From Macrotrachela quadricornifera (taxonomy: Eukaryota; Rotifera; Eurotatoria; Philodinida; Philodinidae), in the NCBI GenBank assembly GCA_022393335.1, contig JAJEKB010020615.1, positions 349,218 through 413,217 of the forward strand: a DNA stretch of 64,000 bases. Reading direction: 5' to 3'. The translations under genes were made by a program, and so were the position numbers. Below, piece after piece: positions 49,001-60,170 of the stretch (its first letter is position 1; each line of letters starts with the position of its first letter). Under the pieces are notes generated by a model, which saw only the letters and a list, made by a program, of their open reading frames with translations, searched no databases and was not told the DNA's origin.

Positions 49001-50802
49001 ACAATAGAAAAAGCTTCCTAGATAAGCTCATAACGAGCTAAAATGTATAATCTGTCCTCAACTTCTCCAGGATACGTATTTTGATAGTTAAACAAATTAG
49101 CTAAATTTCAATCTTTTCTTATTAACAAATAAAAACACTGACTTAGAGTTCAAATAGAACAATTCACTCGCTAATTCTATATTTCATCAGCCTTCAGAAA
49201 GCATGTAAAGTTGATGCCTTAGTCAACAAATTAGTATAAACATGGTACATTTAGAGTAAACATATTCTTTCAAGAACATACTAAAAACTTGTATTCTTTA
49301 TTGAACAAGTATAAAATAAACATATGTAATGTTCATTTTTTGTAGATTGTCCCGATATATTAGATCGATCTCGCTGGAATGCACGCCCTTATGCAACTCG
49401 TGTCAGTTTACAAACATTACCAGTTACACACATTGTCGTACTCCATCCATGGGCTACAATTATGAGCCAAGAACATTGTATTACAAAGATGCAAGAATTT
49501 CAAAATACTCATATGAATACAAAGGGTTGGGTTGATATTGCTTATAATTTCATGATATGTGGTGATAAAGATGATCAACAAAAAATTTATGTAGGTAGAG
49601 GATGGGAATATATGGGTGCAAGTTGTAAAGAGTATAATGATAAATCATTGGGTAAGAATAAGCTTTCTTTTAACTTTCTAAAAGGATGAATCTGAGGTTT
49701 CTGTCAATTAGGCATAGCCAGTCATGGATCATCTTCACATGAGGAAAACTTTTAAGAGACAAAAATAAAGAAATCTGTTTCAACCTTTGGGATGACCTAT
49801 TTGTGAGTAACATAGGCTCTACCTAGTCGCCTCAAATGCATCGAAGAAGAAATATTTTGATTGATTTCACGGAAATTTTTCAATCTTGAATCTTGTTACA
49901 TTTTATTTTTGCTCAATAGTAGACAATTTGTAGTGTAATTTTATTCTTACAAAAAAACTAATATAATTGAGCCATAAAACTATCTTAGTGTCACTTGTAG
50001 ATTAGAAAAGAAATGAGTCCTTACCATGAAACTTTGGATTTTTAATTTCTTCAACTTTCGTCTTAAAACAATAAAAAAAGAAGAAATTCTGTAACGAACA
50101 GTATTTCGAATACTTTTATTCTATGTAAATGTGCTTGTTCGAAAATAAATTAATAATCTGAAAGTTTATAGAACGCTGCACCCTCTATGCATAAAATGTT
50201 AATTTATACGCCATTTCGTTCTGCATAGAAATGTTGAACTCTGGGATTACCTTGAAAGAAATCTCCATTTTTGAAATTCTGTAACAGACGATATTTTTTT
50301 TCAAAGCTCACTCTAGGCAAACAAAAATTTATGAAAATTCTTTTGGCAATAAATCTACATAATCTCTACCTATAATAAAAATTTAAGGAGCTTGAAAAAT
50401 ACTAGTAATAAATTAAAGGTACTACAATACAACAAAACGAAAATTCCATGACGCTGGTTTTGCTGAATTTGATCTGTATGATTATAAGGATTATGTTGTT
50501 GAAATGTTCTATTATTTTCTAAGTTTATATATCGAAATTTTAAATCATATTCTTTTGTCGTTTAAAAAGGTATTGCTATTATTGGCAACTATTCCAGTAT
50601 AAAATCTTTGAACACATTTAAATCATTAATTCAATGTGGTATTGCAAACAATAATATTAAAAAAAATTTTACATTCGTCAGAAATAATAATTCCAAATAC
50701 ATTTATGAATATTATTTAGAATATTTTCGCAATGATTTTGATCTTCAATATAGCAATCAAGTGAGCAACGAACAGGAATTTTGTAAATTGAGCAGTGTCT
50801 GA
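46027..50802 (+). CDS. Ankyrin/ADP-ribosyltransferase with membrane helix and PGRP ectodomain (gene B, gap inside)
   Basis: Four exons (46027-46795, 48750-48959, 49346-49651, 50570-50802) join in phase. The first 105 residues match gene A at about 90% and are ankyrin-like. The ART core is hidden by a 400-base N run, although gene A has 829 bases there, so the gap length is not real. The tail IELEECED resumes in frame. Exon 2 gives the stalk, a KYLLYE flank and a helix like gene A's (LAIILGLTLTFIFIF). Exons 3-4 give the PGRP domain (LPVTHIVVLHPW, GYNF-equivalent AYNFMICG, GRGWEYMGA, IIGNYSS). The His of gene A's VKHK is Asn here (VRNNN) and the Cys ligand is absent, so it is non-catalytic. The PGRP halves of A and B are only about 60-65% identical by eye. 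Intron 1 holds a Tc1 element. AATAAA lies at about 50920. Confidence 0.8.
46342..46741. other. Assembly gap (400 N) in gene B exon 1
   Basis: A run of N over the ART catalytic core. The second gap in the window is also 400 bases, so these are placeholder lengths. By alignment with gene A the missing piece should be near 830 bases. Confidence 0.95.
46935..48105 (+). mobile_element. Tc1-like transposon with 115-base inverted ends in intron 1 of gene B
   Basis: Left (about 46943-47085) and right (about 47980-48100) arms are inverted copies sharing TATAAATCAACATATAT, CCTATGCTCTA and ATGAAGTCAGAATTTTTTC. A decayed transposase lies between them on the plus strand. Confidence 0.85.
47172..47902 (+). 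pseudogene. Decayed Tc1-type transposase
   Basis: Frames must be joined across stops. The N-terminal helix-turn-helix reads GLTYREIGNQLDASNG; a SPRTVRRRLF segment and KLHHRSVRLGFARKYSAWS follow; then a DNALCHK-like D-N motif, NWFKRNKIKILDYSA and a tail with IIDKKL and KGNTSSKY. The order fits Tc1 elements. At least four stops or frameshifts interrupt it. The second Asp is discernible, the NPIE-like motif has decayed to a DLSVIED segment, and the first catalytic Asp is not evident. Confidence 0.85.
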
Positions 50803-52119
50803 TTTTGTCAATTACAACTCTACTCTTCTGCAATTGGAATTCATAAAAAATGTTTATAATCACAAAAACATCTTAACGAAGCACATTCGATAACGCTTCT
50901 ATACAATATTTTAATTCTAAATAAATTATAATAAAAGAACAATAAGTCAAAAGAAGATATTTCAAACAAAATAATATGTAACAGTAGCATTTATCAGTTG
51001 TCATATTTGACATATAATGAGTGCTTTTGTTACGATGAAAATATAAGAACAAGTAGGATAACATCAATAAGGTCCAAGTATTGTCATTCTATTGTTTTGA
51101 TTGAATATATCAGAGACCAGTTGGACATGTCGAATGGTTTTTGGAGACAAAGCTTTTATTGGTCTTGAAATATGACAATACACATAACAAAACAAAAATG
51201 AGTAGAATGCAACAAGTGGTATGTTCATAGGAAATGCTGGACACAGAGAGAAGGACACATGAAAATAGTCTTTTTTTCGTAACATATATTGGATCAGTAG
51301 ATTGTAGTGTGAGTGACGTCTTGTTGAAGGTATAGTGGTGTATAATAGTCGATGTGATGTCGAAAGGATAAGTAAAATAATTTTGCAACTTCATATTGAA
51401 TATGAAGTGGAAAAGAAAGAAGACACATAATAAAATATCTCTTAACAGAATTCTTGTGAGATTAAAAATGTGAAACATGATCTATCTGACTACATAGTAT
51501 ATAAAACAATACCATGGTCATTTCTATGCTCTGTGATGAGTATTTAATTAATTAGGCATTAATTAGTTAATTAATTAAAATGTCGGTCACGGTCGATGAG
51601 AGGCGAAGGCAACGGATCCAAATTTCAACCTCTATTCACTTCAACACTCTCTTTCAGATCGTGTTTCACAAAATATAGGAAACCTAAAAAATATACTCCT
51701 ACTATGAAACTAGATTATGTCGTTGTGCTAAACAAAATAAATGTCATCGATATATATTTCTGCGATTTAAGTTCAAGAAGTACCGTTTGAGCATGTCCTT
51801 CTTGCAGAATCACACAGTAACAGACGCGATACAAGCCTCTTTCCTTCTGACTATGGATGAAAGAGTTGCCCTTTCAGCTTGTTTCATTCTAACAATCAAT
51901 GGCAGAAATACTCAAATCATGTGTTTCTCCTTCACGCTGAGCGAGAGAAATGCATTGTACCTTTTTTTGCCTTTACTCTCAGTAGGACAGATGTGCTTAA
52001 TCTGTGTCTTTCTTCCTCAGCCATATACATGCATCGTGACCACTGAAGAGTCCGAAATGGCTTTTTAGAACGATTTATAAATAAGTCAGGCGTTTATAAA
52101 TCACCTTTTAAATATCGTA
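50803..52119. other. 3' flank of gene B and spacer
   Basis: Includes paired TTAATTAA palindromes near 51546-51580 and a frame at 51787-52068 without recognisable similarity. No gene is supported. Confidence 0.4.
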
Positions 52120-52855
52120 GCATTTCAAAAGAAATACTTTTTATTAAAACGCGAGCTATTTATTTCTTTCAAATAGCTATTTAAAAACTGATACAAATTT
52201 GAGTTTTTCCTCATTTTGCTGTTTAAAAATTTGAGCTTCTAGTGTAATGCTTCAAAACTAGAGACCAGCTAATTAAACGAAGTATAACGTAGAAGTTAAA
52301 ACACATAATTTAGTTCTTCACTACGTCAATGATCGAAAACCGAATAACTATCTCTCTCCAGCTCTGTCCGAAAAGAATCAATGATGTTTAAACCTATCTC
52401 GGAAAACTCATAATAACATGTACATACCAACTAAATTTTCCGACTAAATATCTAATCTCCTGAATACAGTCTAAAAAATATTCAATCAAAAATTTAAATC
52501 AATATAGAACTTCAATGGATACTCCTAAATAGAAGGTAGCTAGTCATTAGAATATAACACAATTACAAGATAAAGGCAGGCAATAAAGATTGAAGAATCA
52601 CACATTAAATAAATAAAGCTCAACATCTTTTTGTAGTGATGACGATTATGTTGCTACTCCTTTGAAGATGATGACAAGATTTGAATAGTCAGAAAAACAT
52701 TTAAATAGCTATGCATGTTTATTAAATACTGTTGGCACTTAAATAGCTATGAAGTTGTTTAAGTAGCTGCAGGTATTTAAAACCCAAGAAGAAAAGATTA
52801 AATAGCTATGCGTAAGCAATAAATAGTGCTACAAATAAAATAGCTATAATTCATT
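52120..52855. repeat. Dispersed AAATAGCTAT motif cluster
   Basis: About ten copies of AAATAGCTAT or its variants (TAAATAGC, TAGCTATTTA) lie at the two ends of this stretch (52145-52200 and 52690-52850), with unrelated sequence between. It may be subterminal motifs of a non-autonomous element. Confidence 0.5.
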
Positions 52856-53449
52856 TACGTATCACTTATTAAATGCCGCGGTAAATCTACAATGTTGCAG
52901 AAATCTTGAAGGGGTGAGTTTACAAGATATAATTCCAAGCTACTTAAGACGTACTTTGAATGTGGCTTGTTCCATTGATCATCAGGTAAATTCGAATTAA
53001 AAAGTATAATCTGCACTATATTAGTTTTCGGATGATCCAAGTGGTTTTTTAGATGTATGTATCTATAGATATCTACTTCAGGTATTGATGGGTTTACTAA
53101 AGTTTTAATAATAGAGTAAATAAGACTTTATTTTAATTTTCAAGAACTATAGAATAAAAACGACACAAAATAGAGATTAGAACCGTCTCCAGTAAAATTA
53201 TACATTTTATTGAGCTGCAATCGTCCTACAAGAACAAATTCTCTGTTCATGTTTTTTGCATTTTGGTTAAGATTTGTCGGGAAGGCTTCTTGTGTATAAA
53301 GAAAGTTTCCATGGTACGATTGGTATTTGGAAATAATCTTGTTTGTAGATTTTGAAGCGATAATCCATCGAATGTATAATATGTTCCTCGCTATTGGTAG
53401 AATTGCGTTGAGAAATCTGTAGTTAATCCACTGTTGCATAGATAATACG
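52856..53449. other. Spacer, nothing recognised
   Basis: Frames at 52855-53040 and 53140-53439 (minus) show no recognisable family. Confidence 0.4.
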
Positions 53450-54395
53450 TATATAAAGGGTGGCCTAGGTTTGCTGACTCGATTTGTACAATTAATTTTT
53501 TTCTATTATAACACGTACTTAAAAATTGGTCTCTGTGATAGAAAGATGCAGTAGAAGAGACGCTCTACAAAACAATTTATGATTGATTCTTTCTAACTCA
53601 TATAATAAGAAAGTTATAAGCTTAGAAGTATGCGTTGCAAAAAAATAATAATTATCGGTGAACCCAATCTCGGTATTTTTGCTTGGGCTCCTGCTCCTTA
53701 GATCCTCTGAAACAAATTCTTTTTTGGAAAGAAACATTATGAAATTCTGTACAAAATCATACCTAAGCTTTATTTTCAGATCTTTAATCAAGATAACTAA
53801 GTAAATTATACACAACGCGAAACAAATAAATACTTTGTAAATTGGATATTTTTTCGACTCGAATTTTGTTCTTTTCCTATTCTTTGAATGTAAAAGCTTA
53901 ATGATAGTGAGAACTCAGTTTGTGTTTGGTACTTTCAAATGTACTCTTTCTCGTGGCCTATAAAAAAATTTTCACAGTAGATGATTGACTCCAGAATGAA
54001 GTTTAAAAAATCGAAGACCTTCGTTTTGTACAATGCGTCCAAACAAAAAAGAAAAAGCGTGATCGAAGTTTGGTTTTTCAGTAAGGTAGAGAAGAGTAAT
54101 CATTGCTGATCTAAACAAAATAAATTCGGTCGAAAAATCTTTTGTTCTGATGAGGTTACCAAACTTCTGATGAGAGAAACACCAGATGAAGAAGGTCCGC
54201 GGTTAATTTTTCTTTTTTGTGAAACACATTTCTAAGCCCATAACTTCTTACTATATGAGTTAGACAGAATCAGTCATAGGCTGTTTTGTAGAGCATCTTT
54301 CTATTATAGAGACTAATTTTTAAGTACTTGTTATAGTATAAAAAAACTAACTATATGAATTGAGTCAGCAAACCTGAGCCACCCTTTATATATAT
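53450..54395. mobile_element. 950-base foldback element with AAAGGGTGGC ends
   Basis: TATATAAAGGGTGGC..AGGTTTGCTGACTC at the left returns inverted at 54355-54395. Pairing continues inward about 200 bases, for example CTACAAAACA against TGTTTTGTAG and AACTCATATAATAAGAAAG against its complement. TA-rich flanks would fit a Tc1/mariner-type target. No transposase. Confidence 0.8.
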
Positions 54396-55225
54396 ATGAG
54401 TGACTTGCAACTTTTTGGCACGATTGATGTGAAATTACTACATAATAACTGAGATATGATTTACTTCAATGTAAACGTACTATAAAAAATCTTACTTTAT
54501 TGAAAAACGTCCTTTTAAATATCATAATATAGTGTGAATATCTTGAGAATAAAAAGTGATAAAGAACTAATTTTTTATCGGTTGTATAACTTTCAGAAGT
54601 ATATCTACAGTAAAAATTTCAGCGAAAACATACGAATTGTTCAGGAGTTATTTACATCATAATTTTCAAAAAGTGAGTCTACAAAATGAGTAAAACTTAA
54701 ATTTTTGGGAAAAAGATCGTTTTGTTATAACAAAGAGAAAAGCTATTCACAAGAAGTTTTTTATCAGCTTGTTTTTCGTTTCTTCAAATCGTAGTCAGAG
54801 AGAGAAAATTACCAAATAAGATGGATATATACAAAAATAACAGTGTCTGCCATTACGTATGAAGTTCGAATGGATGTAAAAAGAAGAGCAACGGAATACC
54901 AAAGATATATCCTTTCATCGAGAGTTTTAGGTTGTACAAAATGGACTATTTATGATATTTTTTCTCTTTTCGTTCGTACTTAAAAAATATGCTTTTCTTA
55001 GCATCTCTCTATATAATATATAATTTTTGAACAGCGTAAAACTTATAATTCTACGATGATACGAGCTAGAGAACTGAAATTTTATGTGGCACTGGAACAC
55101 TCAGAAAAGAGTAATCTATAAAAAAAATGGCTAAAGTGGTCAACGAGAATAAAAGTTATCATATAAATACGATTAAAACCGCAACCGTAACAAAAAGTTG
55201 CAATTGACCCACATATATATCAGAT
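54390..55225. mobile_element. Possible element abutting the previous one
   Basis: TATATATATGAGTGACTTGCAACTTTTTG at the left resembles the inverted right end near 55196-55225 (11 exact bases plus scattered matches). Interior pairing is weak. The left end overlaps the end of the preceding foldback. Confidence 0.3.
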
Positions 55226-55693
55226 TCGAAAATTCAAAAAATATTTAGCTATTATGATCACCATTTCGATCTCGCAAAATGTCTAATCAGGTGGCAAGAT
55301 GCTCTGCACTTGTTGTTAACAAACAACAGTGAAAGAATTGGTTCTTCAATAAATGTTTGAATTAATACCAAACAGTGATAGAATTTTCTGTGCATCATAG
55401 TAAATGTAAATGGAATTTTAATAGAATCTGTTGACAACAATTATTAAACATTTAGTACTGATAAAAATAGTAATCGGAGATGATTAGGATTTAATTCGAT
55501 CTGGTCTCATGTTCTAAAGCTTAAAACAGTCTCAAGAACGAAAAGAAAAGACATTTGTTCTTAATTGAATAAAGTAAAAAGATAAATGTGAGTGAGAGAA
55601 TGACATCTGTTTTACGTTCCCATTTTATTCGTATGGTTTTTTTTTATGGAGGCAATGATCAAAGTCAGTATGATTACAGTTACTTCTATTTGA
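55226..55693. other. Upstream of the GNAT gene
   Basis: AT-rich. Holds the promoter and probably a leader intron ending at the TTTCAG near 55710. Confidence 0.4.
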
Positions 55694-55717
55694 TTGATTA
55701 CTACATTTCAGCAAATA

Positions 55718-56242
55718 ATGGCTGTTACGGGTGAAACTTCTATTGCTACGTATACATCAGCTTCAATCCTTGAACTTGATTTAACAAAGTTTGAAGAGAT
55801 TCGAAATGTTATCAACGACGCATATCAATCACGTGCTCATCTTCTCAAAGCTGATGTTGAGCGTGTAAAAACTGCTGAAACAATGGCTGAGGAATTAAAA
55901 TCAGGTGGGGTTCTTATTGTTCTTAGCCATAGAAATGAAGTTGTCGCAACAGCTGCTGGTATACCTGTTGAAGATGATATTTGGAGGGCAGCCATGGTTG
56001 CAACGAAACCGACACGCCTTCATTGTGGCTTCGGAACTCAGGCCGTGAGACATCTTGAATCTCTTGCGCGCAATGCTAAAATGAAGAAGATCCTTTTGCG
56101 TCATGTTATTGGTGAATTTGGTTTAATTCCATTTTATCAACGTTTAGGATATTCCATTACGGGACAGTACCATCATGGTGAAGGTGGATCAACCCAAGCA
56201 GTTCGAGAATATGAATTTACGACAATGGAACTGATCTTGTGA
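55718..56242 (+). CDS. GNAT-family N-acetyltransferase
   Basis: A 174-residue single-exon frame. The ATG at 55718 follows a CTACATTTCAG acceptor-like site, so an upstream in-frame start at 55694 is unlikely to be used. The fold is GNAT: the N-terminal helix pair (FEEIRNVINDAYQSRAHLL), the strand GGVLIVLSHRNEVVATAAG, the acetyl-CoA loop HCGFGTQAVRHLE (the Q/R-x-x-G-x-G/A position), and FGLIPFYQRLGYSITGQY, which is the usual C-terminal FYxRxGF block. The substrate is unknown. Base composition is richer in G+C than the flanks and there is no coding intron, as in genes gained from bacteria or fungi, but this is only suggestive. Confidence 0.85.
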   Translation: MAVTGETSIATYTSASILELDLTKFEEIRNVINDAYQSRAHLLKADVERVKTAETMAEELKSGGVLIVLSHRNEVVATAAGIPVEDDIWRAAMVATKPTRLHCGFGTQAVRHLESLARNAKMKKILLRHVIGEFGLIPFYQRLGYSITGQYHHGEGGSTQAVREYEFTTMELIL

Positions 56243-56916
56243 ATCTAATTTCTCATTTGATAGTTAATTTTTGTAGAATTTATCTATTGAAATTTTTTTC
56301 AAGAAGCATATATGAACATGCAACAAGAATTCTTTCAATTCTTCATTAACGTTTTTATTCAACACTCGAATCGCTTTAAGATTTTTGCTTTCCCGTTTTT
56401 TTCGTGTACTAATTTGTTCTATTCTATTACTATCGATGATATGTCTACTTCAAACTCTGCCAATGCGAACATCAAATCTATTCTTTTCGAACATCATAGA
56501 TTATTGCAACGATACTTTTTATGATTTTGTTCGACTCTTTATACTTACATACTATAGAAATTTTGTGCAAACAACCGATACACACTTCAGTTTTCAATAG
56601 TAGCTAAATGATATGTTATAAAAGATCTCCATTCCTTAGATTCGAAATCAAAACCATCATGGTAACACCATAACTGAATGCCACACAATTAATACTTCGT
56701 CTCCTACAATTCTCAATTCCCTTATCCTTTTATATATTTCTGTTGCATATCTTTTAGGTTTCTTTTCTGTATATTCTATTCAAAACTTTTGTATTTTCGC
56801 TAGCAATGATTAAACAGCAGCTACTGAGACTTATTTTTTTGGGATTTATTCGATTTTTTAAATAAATCCGTAAGGTGCGAACAATGCAAAATTCAAGCAA
56901 ATTTTTTTTTCCGTTT
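56243..56916. other. Downstream of the GNAT gene
   Basis: No gene was recognised. Near 56838-56875 a short palindromic block (GGGATTTATTCGATTTTTTA) also occurs near 63930. Confidence 0.4.
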
Positions 56917-57316
56917 NNNNNNNNNNNNNNNNNNNNNNNNNNNNNNNNNNNNNNNNNNNNNNNNNNNNNNNNNNNNNNNNNNNNNNNNNNNNNNNNNNNN
57001 NNNNNNNNNNNNNNNNNNNNNNNNNNNNNNNNNNNNNNNNNNNNNNNNNNNNNNNNNNNNNNNNNNNNNNNNNNNNNNNNNNNNNNNNNNNNNNNNNNNN
57101 NNNNNNNNNNNNNNNNNNNNNNNNNNNNNNNNNNNNNNNNNNNNNNNNNNNNNNNNNNNNNNNNNNNNNNNNNNNNNNNNNNNNNNNNNNNNNNNNNNNN
57201 NNNNNNNNNNNNNNNNNNNNNNNNNNNNNNNNNNNNNNNNNNNNNNNNNNNNNNNNNNNNNNNNNNNNNNNNNNNNNNNNNNNNNNNNNNNNNNNNNNNN
57301 NNNNNNNNNNNNNNNN
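56917..57316. other. Assembly gap (400 N)
   Basis: A second placeholder gap. Frames that cross it are artefacts of N being read as open. Confidence 0.95.
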
Positions 57317-57507
57317 CATCCCACAATTTGATTTACATTGCAAAGATTTATATATTTACATTTATTTATTTTATTGTATTATTCAAATATTTATTTGATG
57401 TTGTCCAGTATGCACTGTGTTATTCTTTTCCATGAGTACAAATTCACAGCTTTCATTACATTCAATCATTAATACGAGGGCTGTTAGTCATCAGTATGAT
57501 AATATTA

Positions 57508-60170
57508 TACTAATACCCACTCAGAAAAAGGTCGATGGGTATTTTTACAATAATTTTGCTTCACAACCACTTGCAGAGTTCGTGTTAGTGGCGTTTCAAA
57601 GAGGCTTATTCAGCGCATCGATTCATATAAAATTGTTGAGATTCATTTCATGAGCATATAGTGATTCATGGTCATCTAGGAAGAGTGGACTGTTGTCCTA
57701 TGAAGATTAAATAAATTTTAAATTTTGAGTAGTGAACTAGAATTGCCAGCTGACGGCCTACACATTTACGAAAGTCCGAAATTTTTATCTCAATTCATTC
57801 AAAAGTTATAAACCGAATACTAACACTATTTGACCGAGTTTTTGCCGATTATATGTTGCAAGTAACATTTTTCAAATTATCATTACTGATGTTTTCGATC
57901 ATGGTGGATCGATTTGCAATGACTATTTCATTATACAACGAGTCTTTTTCTATCAAAACATTCTTACTAACGACTATATGATATTAATTTAATGCGTAAC
58001 TACATTGGCAACTTGAACCATATACATCACTTTTCACCGATACTCACTACTGTAAGCGACACATATATGACCATGGATAGATTGTGTGAAGTTTTTGCGT
58101 TCTCATCTGGATATTTTTCTGCTGGTTATTTTTACAACACTATTCTAATAATTAATAGTAATTTTGTTAACGTCCCGTACTATAAAAATGCCTACAGATC
58201 ATGAATTTTTTCATGAAATGAAAGAGATAATTTTCAATGTCATCAAGTTTGTCGAATAATACAAACTTGGGCCAATAATTCTACTCTTTAATGTAAATGA
58301 ACGATTCTCATCCATGTTGAATATCTCGATAAGATGTGTCGGGAGATTGAAAAACAAGATGAAAAAGATCGAGCATGAAATAAAGGCAGAGAAGACAAGA
58401 ATGGATGAGAAAAAGTAGCAGGTGGAGAATCAAAAACTTTAGGTAATTTGTCGAGTTCGAAATCTACGATCAAGATCATCGTCGTCATCATCATCCTCAC
58501 CTACCACCAATACTGACACCAAGGCAACCCACTTTTCCGCTCATAATCTATTACAAAAGCTATCAAATTCTGTTTGTCCATCAATCATCTTAAATGAGCA
58601 ACAACAGGATAATATTCGGCGAGTTCGGTTCTCTTAAAGAGTAATATCGATATGAATGATTTGTTTAGCTTTCATGTTCATTATCTTTTGGAAGAACGAA
58701 TCTATCCTACCATTGACAAGATTCTTATCTGTATTCTGACGGAAGATGCTGATTTTCCTACTGAGACTAGGACATTGTTATGGCAGTGGATGAGAAAATT
58801 CGGATTTGAATACAAACAAACATTGAAATTTGTTGTCCCACTCGATACTCTTGCATTCATGGGTGCGTGTACACGCTACTTTGCTGCAATCGATAAACTG
58901 AAGGTCAATGGTTCTAAGATCTTTTGGCATGACGAGACATGGCAAAACAAAAGTGAGAAAAGGCGTTTTCTCTGGACTGATGGAACAACATGCATATGTC
59001 GGCTTCGAGTCAGTCAAGGCAAAGGTAATGATAATTTTTTTAAAATTCGACTGAATAATGCTCATTGTTACAGGCAAAAGACTAACGATCTCTGCGCTTT
59101 TGAACGACTTGGGTTTCCACAAGGAAACAATCGACATATTCGAATATGACGAGAATCATAGTATGGACTTGAGACAGTTTCAGATCTGAATTGATCGAAC
59201 AGCTTTTCTTTTCAGAAAAGAGCACGGTAATATAATTTTTAACCTTTTGTCATAACTTTCATCGTTGATATACGTAGGCAAGCATGCCAAGCTTGTCATG
59301 ATTATCGATAACGTGACTTGGCACAATCAACTTACTGAAGATACTATTCTTCCCCAAAAGAGCATAGTGGAAAGAATTCATCGTTCAGTGATTGATAAGT
59401 TACGGTATCACAGTCCCGATGAAAGCCACCAAAGCCATGTTACTCGAGCTCGCTTTCGATAATCTACCAACAAAACGTTATGTGATGGATGAGATTGCCA
59501 AGAAACTACAATGTCAATATTTTACGGTTAGTCCCTAGTCTTCCCAAACAATTTTTACTTTAGTATACGTATTTTTTAAAGTTTACCATTGAAGCACTAC
59601 ATGCTCAACCCAATCGAGCTAGGATGAGTTGGACTGAAAAATGATGTACGAGACAAAAAACGTTAATTTTGGTCTACCAATGGATGATGTTTTCGAATAG
59701 AAAAACTGCTGTTGGCTATATCAATCAAACATGCAAGATCGAAGACATCTTCAAGGAATCAGATCGTTTCACTGAAGAAATCAAGGAGCAGGTAGTGGAC
59801 GAGGAGGAAGAAGTCAGTTCGAAGGTAGAAGAGATAATGATTCATGATATGGGTTGGCGTTCTTTATTCCTTTCTGTTTTTGTCAATAAAAGTCGGGAGC
59901 TAAAATGTGCCAGTTACAGTGGTATGCATCTATAAAATATGATGAACATATTTCAAGTTAGCGATGTAATCGCGCATGAAAACAGTATCATATAGTCGTT
60001 AGGAAGAATATTTTGATAGAAAAAGACTTGAATCTCAACAATTTTTATATGGATCGATGCGGCGCGTAACACTCTTTGAAACGCCACCAACCTGAACTCT
60101 GCAGGTGGTTGTGAAGCGAAGTTATTGTAAAAATACCCATCGGCCTTTTTTTCCGAATGGGCATTAATTT
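57508..60170 (+). mobile_element. IS630/Tc1-like DNA transposon with about 225-base inverted ends
   Basis: The right arm (59940-60170) is the reverse complement of the left arm, including GATGGGTATTTTTACAATAA, GTGGCGTTTCAAAGAG and AACGACTATATGATA. The left arm is split: about 57508-57650 and 57942-58025, with about 290 extra bases between. A decayed transposase gene lies inside on the plus strand. Confidence 0.85.
58298..59935 (+). pseudogene. Decayed DDE (IS630/Tc1-like) transposase with introns
   Basis: Pieces are an N-terminal coiled-coil stretch (KMKKIEHEIKAEKT); a main exon (about 58670-59022) with FPTETRTLLWQWMRKFGF and FWHDETW, where the Asp is the first catalytic residue; ISALLNDLGFHKETIDI; LVMIIDNVTWHNQL (second Asp); MLNPIEL (the Glu); and an acidic tail (FTEEIKEQVVDEEEE). 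Short introns separate the first parts. An in-frame stop follows LRQFQI and frameshifts follow the second Asp, so it is inactive. Confidence 0.8.

Noticed and set aside
55694..55717. Upstream start for the GNAT gene
   Set aside because: The extra codons overlap a likely splice acceptor (TTTCAG), and the fold is complete from the ATG at 55718.
56754..57435. Frames of 143-190 codons crossing the N run
   Set aside because: Almost all residues are unknown; the openness comes from the gap.
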